Shown here piece by piece: positions 53,287 through 64,000 of a stretch of DNA of 64,000 bases; position 1 is the first letter of the stretch; the number at the start of each line of letters is the position of its first letter. Source of the stretch: Lycorma delicatula (taxonomy: Eukaryota; Arthropoda; Insecta; Hemiptera; Fulgoridae). The stretch covers positions 321,338,147 through 321,402,146 of the forward strand of contig NC_134455.1 of the NCBI RefSeq assembly GCF_047948215.1. Direction: 5' to 3'. The notes under the pieces were generated by a model. The model was given only the letters and a program-made list of their open reading frames with translations, had not been told where the DNA came from and made no database searches. A program made the translations under genes and the position numbers.

Positions 53287-53966
53287 CATATTCTAGAATG
53301 TTAAAAAATGATAATTGTTCAAATTTATTTAAAATTACAAACAACAATACAAATTTATATTAGAAATAAAAATTTATTTCTATGGAAACTATATATTTAT
53401 ATTCCTTTAGTTTTATTTAATATGTGTTAAATAAGATTAGATGTTATCTTTTTTAATGCTAATTTTTATAAATCTTATTAAATAGTAATTCACTTTCCAA
53501 AATCCAGGTAATTTAGACATAATTTTTTAAATATCTTTAAAACAATAAAAAATAGTAATTATCACACTATTTTCGGCAAACCCTCTAAAATTAGATGACA
53601 GATTAGATGTTTCTAAAATCTCTTGAAATAAACAAAAATATTAACAACTGATTTCTTGACAGATTAATTAAAGTAGTTTATACCTATAATTTTTTCAATA
53701 ATTATAATATAATAAAAAAAAATATTACATAAATTATTTGATTTTTACATTAAAATTATTTATAAAAATAAATATGTTAATTACATTATTAATGAAATCA
53801 GTTGGGTAAGATTTTTGTAATGTTATTTTTTGCTTCTCTTATGGAACCCTGAAACATTGTGTACAATCTGTCAAATATATTTAACAAGTATTTTTTTTAA
53901 AGTGAGTTCTAAATTATAAGAGTTTTTGACCTAGTGTCTTACTGTTTTATATGTAACAATCCTTTT
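53209..53966 (+). repeat. L-specific segment of unit 30 (758 bp, delta type)
   Basis: Beta-like over most of its length (AGATGTTATC, CACACTATTTT, AAATTAGATGAC). It has AACAACTGATTTCTTG and GATTTTTACATT plus the delta head changes. Confidence 0.9.
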
Positions 53967-55352
53967 TTTGAAAAACAGTTATATTTTTATTACAGTAACT
54001 TTTGTGTTTTTGAGCAGAAGTAATGACACAATTATGAGAATTGTACACTACAGTTTATAATATCATTGTAATCTTTCAATAACTGTTGGTACTTTTAACA
54101 CATGTAAGCACATGCTCACAAATATAAAATGAACGCAATTTCAGTCACCATACTTTCAAGTGTATTAATATTAAACGACAACCTTGATATTCTACAAAGA
54201 GATAAATAATTATAAATTGCCCAAAACACTAAAACATGTGATGTTATTTGTATGTTAGTGGATAATGTTCATCTAATCATATCTATAGGATATCCTAACT
54301 GTGTGTCATCCTAACAAAACAAAACAAAACCAACAGCAATATTTAGTTTGTATTTTAATAGAAGGAGTACTCGGCTTGAATGCTGGAACACTTGAATTTA
54401 AAATCAGAGAATTTGGGTACCACTAAAACAACCAGGTGGATATTACTTTAAAAGAATGATGATTGCTAAAATTTATTTAAATGTTAAACAATACAAATTT
54501 TAATTTATATCCATGGATACTATACTAATTTAAAATTTATTTCCATGGATACTATATATTTATATTTAACTAGTTACAAATAAAATGATTTTCATAACGT
54601 CAGATGAGATTCTCTGTCATGCTTATTTGTATAAATATTAATTGCAAATATTTTTTCCCGAATAATAAATGTTTTTATAAACGTATTCATATAACACTCT
54701 GCAAAATTAAAAGGAAAAATACCCACAATTATTAAAAACCTTAATTTTTAAGAGTGTAAATATAAATAATTATACCACTAACGTATAAAATATTACAAAA
54801 GAAAATTATTACAAACAATAATTGTTTTAATGATATAACATTTAATAATTATTATTTTTATATCATTAAAACAATACAAAAAAATTATACATTAAAAAAA
54901 ACTAGGTTTTTTTATTATTCTTGTTAAAATTGATTAATACAATAGCTTAAATAAATATCAAATAATTTAACTTTTATCATTTCTATATATATAGCATGAA
55001 TTTTACAGCGATTTTCATACTTAAAAAGAGGTAATGCTATCATACTAGAAGCAAACATAAAACTAATAGACCAGTACCAATCTGTTTCTTTATGTTACAA
55101 CACAATAAAAATTTGATTCCACTATCAGATCATGAACTCTATTGACAAACATTGCTTTGACCGGGAGGATTGCCACAACTGTTCTTCTAGGGTAATCACA
55201 AGATTAATCATAGTTGACCCTCGAGTGGTCATATGTGCTAATACATTTTCAGAGTAAGCTGCATAATAAGGCAGAAACCATTTACTAAACTGATTAGGAA
55301 AAACAAATCATAAAATTCAAAGGAACCCTTTTCCATAAAAAATATATGAATT

Positions 55353-56969
55353 CTTTATTAACTGCATGGAAATTATAAATCATAGTGTTAATTGATATCT
55401 TGAAAAACTTGAACAGTTTATTTTATAGACACTTAAAATTTCAATAACTATATTCTGGAATGTTTTTTTCTCACTTTTACCTGTTCTGCCTTCAGCAATC
55501 CATTGAAGTATTGCTTATGTCGATGAAAGAGGATGATATTAACTGCACTTAATTGAAACCCAACCTTAAAACTTCTCTTATTTTTGAAAAACAGTTATAT
55601 TTTTATTACAGTACCTTTTGTGTTTTTGAGCCGAAGTAATGACACAATTATGAGAATTGTACACTACAGTTTATAATATCATTGTAATCTTTCAATAACT
55701 GTTGGTACTTTTAACACATGTGCGCACATGCTCACAAATATAAAATGAACGCAATTTCAGTCACCATACTTTCAAGTGTATTAATATTAAACGACAACCT
55801 TGATATTCTACAAAGAAATAAATAATTATAAATCGCCCAAAACACTAAAACATGTGATGTTACTTGTATGTTAGTGGATAATGTTCATCTAATCATATCT
55901 ATAGGATATCCTAACTGTGTGTCATCCTAACAAAACAAAACAAAACCAACAGCTATATTTAGTTTGTATTTTAATAGAAGGAGTACTCGGCTTGAATGCT
56001 GGAACACTTGAATTTAAAATCAGAGAATTTGGGTACCACTAAAACAACCTGGTGGATATTACTTTAAAAGAATGATGATTGCTAAAATTTATTTAAATGT
56101 TAAACAATACAAATTAATAATTTATATCCATGGATACTATACTAATTTAAAATTTATTTCCATGGATACTATATATTTATATTTAACTAGTAACAAATAA
56201 AATGATTTTCATAACGTCAGATGAGATTCTCTGTCATGCTTATTTGTATAAATATTATTTGCAAATATTTTTTCCCGAATAATAAATGTTTTTATAAACG
56301 TATTCATATAACACTCTGCAAAATTAAAAGGAAAAATACCCACAATTATTAAAAACCTTAATTTTTAAGAGTGTAAATATAAATAATTATACCACTAACG
56401 TTTAAAATATTACAAAAGATAATTATTACAAACAATAATTGTTTTAATGATATAACATTTAATAATTATTATTTTTATATCATTAAAACAATACAAAAAA
56501 ATTATACATTTGAAAAAACTAGGTTTTTTTATTATTCTTGTTAAAATTGATTAATACAATAGTTGAAATAAATATCAAATAATTTAACTTTTATCATTTC
56601 TTTATATATAGCATGAATTTTACAGCGATTTTCATACCCAAAAAAAGGTAATGCTATCATACTAGAAACAAACATAAAACTTATAGACCAGTACCAATCT
56701 GTTTCTTTATATTACAACACAATAAAAATTTGATTCCACTATCAGATCATGAACTCTATTGACAAACATTGCTTTGACCGGGAGGATTGCCACAACTGTT
56801 CTTCTAGGGTAATCACAAGATTAATCATAGTTGACCCTCGAGTGGTCATATGTGCTAATACATTTTCAGAGTAAGCTGCATAATAAGGCAGAAACCATTT
56901 ACTAAACTGATTAGGAAAAACAAATCATAAAATTCAAAGGAACCCTTTTCCATAAAAAATATATGAATT
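55353..56969 (+). repeat. Unit 31, short, subfamily S7
   Basis: 1,617 bp, partner of unit 28 at 6,371 bp, with ATGTTACTTG, AGTAACAAAT and the shortened A tract. Confidence 0.95.
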
Positions 56970-59350
56970 CTATATTAACTGCATGGAAATTATAAATCAT
57001 AGTGTTAATTGATATCTTGAAAAACTTGAACAGTTTATTTTATAGACACTTAAAATTTCAATAACTATATTCTGGAATGTTTTTTTCTCACTTTTACCTG
57101 TTCTGCCTTCAGCAATCCATTGAAGTATTGCTTATGTCGATGAAAGAGGATGATATTAACTGCACTTAATTGAAACCCAACCTTAAAACTTCTCTTATTA
57201 GTGGATGAACCCTGTAACTGTCGACTTGTAAATCAGCTGATTTGGAAAGAAACTTTTACCACTATACCAACCAGGTGGATATTCTAGAATGTTAAAAAAT
57301 GATAATTGTTCAAATTTATTTAAAATTACAAACAACAATACAAATTTATATTAGAAATAAAAATTTATTTTTATGGAAACTATATATTTATATTCCTTTA
57401 GTTTTATTTAATATGTGTTAAATAAGATTAGATGTTTTCTTTTTTAATGCTAATTTTTATAAATCTTATTAAATAGTAATTCACTTTCCAAAATCCAGGT
57501 AATTTAGACATAATTTTTTAATTATCTTTAAAACAATATAAAATAGTAATTATCACACTCTATTTTCGGCAAACCCTCTAAAATTTGATGACAGATTAGA
57601 TGTTTCTAAAATCTCTTGAAATAAACAAAAATATTAACAACTGATTTCCTGACAGATTAATTAAAGTAGTTTATACCTATATTTTTTTCAATAATTATAA
57701 TATAATAAAAAAAAATATTACATAAATTATTTGATTTTTACATTAAAATTATTTATAAAAATAAATATGTTAATTACATTATTAATGAAATCAGTTGGGT
57801 AAGATTTTTGTAATGTTATTTTTTGCTTCTCTTATGGAACCCTGAAACATTGTGTACAATCTGTCAAATATATTTAACAAGTATTTTTTTTAAAGTGAGT
57901 TCTAAATTATAAGAGTTTTTGACCTAGTGTCTTACTGTTTTATATGTAACAATCCTTTTTTTGAAAAACAGTTATATTTTTATAACAGTAACTTTTGTGT
58001 TTTTGAGCAGAAGTAATGACACAATTATGAGAATTGTACACTACAGTTTATAATATCATTGTAATCTTTCAATAACTGTTGGTACTTTTAACACATGTGC
58101 GCACATGCTCACAAATATAAAATGAACGCAATTTCAGTCACCATACTTTCAAGTGTATTAATATTAAACGACAACCTTGATATTCTACAAAGAAATAAAT
58201 AATTATAAATCGCCCAAAACACTAAAACATGTGATGTTATTTGTATGTTAGTGGATAATGTTCATCTAATCATATCTATAGGATATCCTAACTGTGTGTC
58301 ATCCTAACAAAACAAAACAAAACCAACAGCAATATTTAGTTTGTATTTTAATAGAAGGAGTACTCGGCTTGAATGCTGGAACACTTGAATTTAAAATCAG
58401 AGAATTTGGGTACCACTAAAACAACCTGGTGGATATTACTTTAAAAGAATGATGATTGCTAAAATTTATTTAAATGTTAAACAATACAAATTAATAATTT
58501 ATATCCATGGATACTATACTAATTTAAAATTTATTTCCATGGATACTATATATTTATATTTAACTAGTTACAAATAAAATGATTTTCATAACGTCAGATG
58601 AGATTCTCTGTCATGCTTATTTGTATAAATATTAATTGCAAATATTTTTTCCCGAATAATAAATGTTTTTATAAACGTATTCATACAACACTCTGCAAAA
58701 TTAAAAGGAAAAATACCCACAATTATTAAAAACCTTAATTTTTAAGAGTGTAAATATAAATAATTATACCACTAACGTATAAAATATTACAAAAGAAAAT
58801 TATTACAAACAATAATTGTTTTAATGATATAACATTTAATAATTATTATTTTTATATCATTAAAACAATACAAAAAAATTATACATTAAAAAAAACTAGG
58901 TTTTTTTATTATTCTTGTTAAAATTGATTAATACAATAGCTTAAATAAATATCAAATAATTTAACTTTTATCATTTCTATATATATATAGCATGAATTTT
59001 ACAGCGATTTTCATACTTAAAAAGAGGTAATGCTATCATACTAGAAGCAAACATAAAACTAATAGACCAGTACCAATCTGTTTCTTTATGTTACAACACA
59101 ATAAAAATTTGATTCCACTATCAGATCATGAACTCTATTGACAAACATTGCTTTGACCGGGAGGATTGCCACAACTGTTCTTCTAGGGTAATCACAAGAT
59201 TAATCATAGTTGACCCTCGAGTGGTCATATGTGCTAATACATTTTCAGAGTAAGCTGCATAATAAGGCAGAAAAACCATTTACTAAACTGATTAGGAAAA
59301 ACAAATCATAAAATTCAAAAAAACCCTTTTCCATAAAAAATATATGAATT
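56970..59350 (+). repeat. Unit 32, long, gamma-like mosaic
   Basis: 2,381 bp, partner of unit 29, including TTTATAACAGTAAC, the long TA run, GCAGAAAAACC and ATTCAAAAAAACCC. Confidence 0.95.
57200..57959 (+). repeat. L-specific segment of unit 32 (760 bp, gamma-like)
   Basis: Matches the unit 29 segment at all diagnostic positions checked. Confidence 0.9.
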
Positions 59351-61728
59351 CTTTATTAACTGCATGGAAATTATAAATCATAGTGTTAATTGATATCTTG
59401 AAAAACTTGAACAGTTTATTTTATAGACACTTAAAATTTCAATAACTATATTCTGGAATGTTTTTTCTCACTTTAACCTGTTCTGCCTTCAGCAATCCAT
59501 TGAAGTATTGCTTATGTCGATGAAAGAGGATCATATTAACTGCGCTTAATTGAAACCCAACCTTAAAACTTCTCTTATTAGTGGATGAACCCTGTAACTG
59601 TCGACTTGTAAATCCGCTGATTTGGAAAGACACTTTCACCACTATACCAACCAGGTGCATATTCTAGAATGTTAAAAAATGATAATTGTTCAAATTTATT
59701 TAAAATTACAAACAACAATACAAATTTATATTAGAAATAAAAATTTATTTCTATGGAAACTATATATTTATATTCCTTTAGTTTTATTTAATATGTGTTA
59801 AATAAGATTAGATGTTATCTTTTTTAATGCTAATTTTTATAAATCTTATTAAATAGTAATTCACTTTCCAAAATCCAGGTAATTTAGACATAATTTTTTA
59901 AATATCTTTAAAACAATAAAAAATAGTAATTATCACACTATTTTCGGCAAACCCTCTAAAATTAGATGACAGATTAGATGTTTCTAAAATCTCTTGAAAT
60001 AAACAAAAATATTAACAACTGATTTCTTGACAGATTAATTAAAGTAGTTTATACCTATAATTTTTTCAATAATTATAATATAATAAAAAAAAATATTACA
60101 TAAATTATTTGATTTTTACATTAAAATTATTTATAAAAATAAATATGTTAATTACATTATTAATGAAATCAGTTGGGTAAGATTTTTGTAATGTTATTTT
60201 TTGCTTCTCTTATGGAACCCTGAAACATTGTGTACAATCTGTCAAATATATTTAACAAGTATTTTTTTTAAAGTGAGTTCTAAATTATAAGAGTTTTTGA
60301 CCTAGTGTCTTACTGTTTTATATGTAACAATCCTTTTTTTGAAAAACAGTTATATTTTTATTACAGTAACTTTTGTGTTTTTGAGCAGAAGTAATGACAC
60401 AATTATGAGAATTGTACACTACAGTTTATAATATCATTGTAATCTTTCAATAACTGTTGGTACTTTTAACACATGTAAGCACATGCTCACAAATATAAAA
60501 TGAACGCAATTTCAGTCACCATACTTTCAAGTGTATTAATATTAAACGACAACCTTGATATTCTACAAAGAGATAAATAATTATAAATTGCCCAAAACAC
60601 TAAAACATGTGATGTTATTTGTATGTTAGTGGATAATGTTCATCTAATCATATCTATAGGATATCCTAACTGTGTGTCATCCTAACAAAACAAAACAAAA
60701 CCAACAGCAATATTTAGTTTGTATTTTAATAGAAGGAGTACTCGGCTTGAATGCTGGAACACTTGAATTTAAAATCAGAGAATTTGGGTACCACTAAAAC
60801 AACCTGGTGGATATTACTTTAAAAGAATGATGATTGCTAAAATTTATTTAAATGTTAAACAATACAAATTAATAATTTATATCCATGGATACTATACTAA
60901 TTTAAAATTTATTTCCATGGATACTATATATTTATATTTAACTAGTTACAAATAAAATGATTTTCATAACGTCAGATGAGATTCTCTGTCATGCTTATTT
61001 GTATAAATATTAATTGCAAATATTTTTTCCCGAATAATAAATGTTTTTATAAACGTATTCATACAACACTCTGCAAAATTAAAAGGAAAAATACCCACAA
61101 TTATTAAAAACCTTAATTTTTAAGAGTGTAAATATAAATAATTATACCACTAACGTATAAAATATTACAAAAGAAAATTATTACAAACAATAATTGTTTT
61201 AATGATATAACATTTAATAATTATTATTTTTATATCATTAAAACAATACAAAAAAATTATACATTAAAAAAAACTAGGTTTTTTTATTATTCTTGTTAAA
61301 ATTGATTAATACAATAGCTTAAATAAATATCAAATAATTTAACTTTTATCATTTCTATATATATATAGCATGAATTTTACAGCGATTTTCATACTTAAAA
61401 AGAGGTAATGCTATCATACTAGAAGCAAACATAAAACTAATAGACCAGTACCAATCTGTTTCTTTATGTTACAACACAATAAAAATTTGATTCCACTATC
61501 AGATCATGAACTCTATTGACAAACATTGCTTTGACCGGGAGGATTGCCACAACTGTTCTTCTAGGGTAATCACAAGATTAATCATAGTTGACCCTCGAGT
61601 GGTCATATGTGCTAATACATTTTCAGAGTAAGCTGCATAATAAGGCAGAAAAACCATTTACTAAACTGATTAGGAAAAACAAATCATAAAATTCAAAAAA
61701 ACCCTTTTCCATAAAAAATATATGAATT
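59351..61728 (+). repeat. Unit 33, long, L-delta left half with unit 29/32-type right half
   Basis: 2,378 bp. Left of about 60,590 it follows unit 30 (delta head, CATGTAAGCACATG, AGAGATAAAT, AAATTGCCC). From about 60,805 it follows units 29 and 32 (ACCTGGTGG, ACAAATTAATAATTT, CATACAAC, long TA run, GCAGAAAAACC, ATTCAAAAAAACCC). The switch explains why it is 5 bp longer than unit 30. Confidence 0.93.
59580..60337 (+). repeat. L-specific segment of unit 33 (758 bp, delta type)
   Basis: Same delta markers as unit 30. Confidence 0.9.
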
Positions 61729-64000
61729 CTTTATTAACTGCATGGAAATTATAAATCATAGTGTTAATTGATATCTTGAAAAACTTGAACAGTTTATTTT
61801 ATAGACACTTAAAATTTCAATAACTATATTCTGGAATGTTTTTTCTCACTTTAACCTGTTCTGCCTTCAGCAATCCATTGAAGTATTGCTTATGTCGATG
61901 AAAGAGGATCATATTAACTGCGCTTAATTGAAACCCAACCTTAAAACTTCTCTTATTAGTGGATGAACCCTGTAACTGTCGACTTGTAAATCCGCTGATT
62001 TGGAAAGACACTTTCACCACTATACCAACCAGGTGCATATTCTAGAATGTTAAAAAATGATAATTGTTCAAATTTATTTAAAATTACAAACAACAATACA
62101 AATTTATATTAGAAATAAAAATTTATTTCTATGGAAACTATATATTTATATTCCTTTAGTTTTATTTAATATGTGTTAAATAAGATTAGATGTTATCTTT
62201 TTTAATGCTAATTTTTATAAATCTTATTAAATAGTAATTCACTTTCCAAAATCCAGGTAATTTAGACATAATTTTTTAAATATCTTTAAAACAATAAAAA
62301 ATAGTAATTATCACACTATTTTCGGCAAACCCTCTAAAATTAGATGACAGATTAGATGTTTCTAAAATCTCTTGAAATAAACAAAAATATTAACAACTGA
62401 TTTCTTGACAGATTAATTAAAGTAGTTTATACCTATAATTTTTTCAATAATTATAATATAATAAAAAAAAATATTACATAAATTATTTGATTTTTACATT
62501 AAAATTATTTATAAAAATAAATATGTTAATTACATTATTAATGAAATCAGTTGGGTAAGATTTTTGTAATGTTATTTTTTGCTTCTCTTATGGAACCCTG
62601 AAACATTGTGTACAATCTGTCAAATATATTTAACAAGTATTTTTTTTAAAGTGAGTTCTAAATTATAAGAGTTTTTGACCTAGTGTCTTACTGTTTTATA
62701 TGTAACAATCCTTTTTTTGAAAAACAGTTATATTTTTATTACAGTAACTTTTGTGTTTTTGAGCAGAAGTAATGACACAATTATGAGAATTGTACACTAC
62801 AGTTTATAATATCATTGTAATCTTTCAATAACTGTTGGTACTTTTAACACATGTAAGCACATGCTCACAAATATAAAATGAACGCAATTTCAGTCACCAT
62901 ACTTTCAAGTGTATTAATATTAAACGACAACCTTGATATTCTACAAAGAGATAAATAATTATAAATTGCCCAAAACACTAAAACATGTGATGTTATTTGT
63001 ATGTTAGTGGATAATGTTCATCTAATCATATCTATAGGATATCCTAACTGTGTGTCATCCTAACAAAACAAAACAAAACCAACAGCAATATTTAGTTTGT
63101 ATTTTAATAGAAGGAGTACTCGGCTTGAATGCTGGAACACTTGAATTTAAAATCAGAGAATTTGGGTACCACTAAAACAACCTGGTGGATATTACTTTAA
63201 AAGAATGATGATTGCTAAAATTTATTTAAATGTTAAACAATACAAATTAATAATTTATATCCATGGATACTATACTAATTTAAAATTTATTTCCATGGAT
63301 ACTATATATTTATATTTAACTAGTTACAAATAAAATGATTTTCATAACGTCAGATGAGATTCTCTGTCATGCTTATTTGTATAAATATTAATTGCAAATA
63401 TTTTTTCCCGAATAATAAATGTTTTTATAAACGTATTCATATAACACTCTGCAAAATTAAAAGGAAAAATACCCACAATTATTAAAAACCTTAATTTTTA
63501 AGAGTGTAAATATAAATAATTATACCACTAACGTATAAAATATTACAAAAGAAAATTATTACAAACAATAATTGTTTTAATGATATAACATTTAATAATT
63601 ATTATTTTTATATCATTAAAACAATACAAAAAAATTATACATTAAAAAAAACTAGGTTTTTTTATTATTCTTGTTAAAATTGATTAATACAATAGCTTAA
63701 ATAAATATCAAATAATTTAACTTTTATCATTTCTATATATATAGCATGAATTTTACAGCGATTTTCATACTTAAAAAGAGGTAATGCTATCATACTAGAA
63801 GCAAACATAAAACTAATAGACCAGTACCAATCTGTTTCTTTATGTTACAACACAATAAAAATTTGATTCCACTATCAGATCATGAACTCTATTGACAAAC
63901 ATTGCTTTGACCGGGAGGATTGCCACAACTGTTCTTCTAGGGTAATCACAAGATTAATCATAGTTGACCCTCGAGTGGTCATATGTGCTAATACATTTTC
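61729..64000 (+). repeat. Unit 34, long, L-delta left half, truncated by the window end
   Basis: 2,272 bp are present, so roughly 100 bp is missing at the right. The left matches units 30 and 33; the right matches L-beta (ACCTGGTGG with ACAAATTAATAATTT, CATATAAC, shorter TA run). It is therefore a different recombinant from unit 33. Confidence 0.93.
61958..62715 (+). repeat. L-specific segment of unit 34 (758 bp, delta type)
   Basis: Delta markers as in units 30 and 33. Confidence 0.9.

Larger units (their letters stand above)
48982..55352 (+). repeat. Higher-order repeat D, copy 1 (units 28-30, S-L-L, 6,371 bp)
   Basis: Order S7, gamma-like mosaic L, L-delta. The first unit is also the last unit of block C, so the two period systems overlap. 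Confidence 0.9.
52980..55352 (+). repeat. Unit 30, long, subfamily L-delta
   Basis: 2,373 bp. Delta markers on the left are TTTAACCTG, GAGGATCATATT, CTGCGCTTAATT, AATCCGCTG, GACACTTTCACC and AGGTGCATATT. The right side is L-gamma/beta-like (CATGTAAGCACATG, ACCAGGTGG, ACAAATTTTAATTT). The left is shared with units 33 and 34. Confidence 0.95.
55353..61728 (+). repeat. Higher-order repeat D, copy 2 (units 31-33, 6,376 bp)
   Basis: Unit starts are 6,371 bp from those of copy 1. The last unit switches its right half to the unit 29/32 type, adding 5 bp. Confidence 0.9.
1..64000. repeat. Satellite array: 34 head-to-tail units of about 1.62 or 2.38 kb
   Basis: The whole window is one tandem array with no spacer and no unique sequence at either edge. 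Each unit has one GAATTC at the phase I chose and, except in unit 4, one CTCGAG about 130 bp before its end. All units share orientation. Neighbouring units differ by scattered substitutions and 1-3 base indels, plus the presence or absence of one 758-760 bp segment. No open reading frame longer than about 73 codons occurs, and the A+T-rich sequence is full of stops in all frames. This is the expected look of noncoding nuclear satellite DNA shaped by unequal crossing-over and conversion. Its chromosomal location and any function are not visible. Confidence 0.97.

Noticed and set aside
53068..53289. 73-codon open reading frame on the minus strand, repeated at 59439-59660 and 61817-62038
   Set aside because: It overlaps the SINE-like head and body, is absent from the other long units through ordinary subfamily differences, has no recognisable domain, and its three copies are explained by repeat duplication.
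1..64000. CRISPR array or other prokaryotic repeat system
   Set aside because: Units are 1.6-2.4 kb with no short repeat/spacer alternation, no cas-like genes and no coding density.
1..64000. Organelle control-region repeats or a virus-like concatemer
   Set aside because: There are no rRNA, tRNA or protein genes of an organelle and no coding capacity in 64 kb. Divergent subfamilies with nested HORs fit nuclear satellite DNA.

Overview
The window is one uninterrupted tandem-repeat (satellite) array, visibly very A+T-rich, with no credible protein-coding gene, no RNA gene and no unique flanking sequence. I set the repeat phase at the single GAATTC (EcoRI) site in each unit and counted 34 head-to-tail units, all in the same orientation, the last cut by the window end. 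Units come in two lengths: 22 short (S) units of 1,617-1,620 bp and 12 long (L) units of 2,373-2,381 bp. L units differ from S units by a 758-760 bp segment always present at the same point, about 230 bp into the unit. Large homogeneous arrays with length variants, higher-order structure and embedded SINE sequence point to a eukaryotic nuclear genome. The SINE body resembles, from memory only, a tRNA-derived SINE family I associate with insects, perhaps Hemiptera. The taxon is therefore an inference.

Layout (S/L order): 1-3 S, 4 L, 5-8 S, 9 L, 10-13 S, 14 L, 15-16 S, 17 L, 18 S, 19 L, 20-24 S, 25 L, 26 S, 27 L, 28 S, 29-30 L, 31 S, 32-34 L. Long units are sparse on the left and dominate on the right. 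Diagnostic substitutions sort units into subfamilies: S1 (units 1,3,8), S2 (2,7), S3 (5,10,21), S4 (6,11,22,23), S5 (12,13,16,24), S6 (15,18,26), S7 (20,28,31); L-alpha (4,9), L-beta (14,17,25), L-gamma (19,27; with mosaic relatives 29,32), L-delta (30,33,34). Their order shows nested higher-order repeats (HORs): a 5-unit HOR of exactly 8,848 bp (units 2-6 = 7-11); a 3-unit S-L-S HOR of exactly 5,610 bp (13-15 = 16-18, returning at 24-26); a 5-unit 9.6 kb block (16-20 = 24-28); and a 3-unit S-L-L HOR of 6,371 bp (28-30 = 31-33).

Within the unit, read on the minus strand, L units carry a continuous tRNA-derived SINE-like element: a head with a perfect Pol III A-box match, a degenerate B-box, then a body and an A-rich tail. 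The L-specific segment starts exactly between SINE head and SINE body, so S units hold a decapitated SINE body. This suggests that L is ancestral and S is a deletion form. The common part of every unit contains a second, more diverged tRNA-like head, and the L-specific segment aligns to the sequence around it. The long unit thus looks like an old diverged dimer. Every unit also carries dyad elements: an 18-bp-arm inverted repeat, a 14-bp and a 12-bp perfect palindrome, and an A/T-tract hairpin. Nothing here shows whether the array is centromeric, sex-linked or heterochromatic elsewhere.
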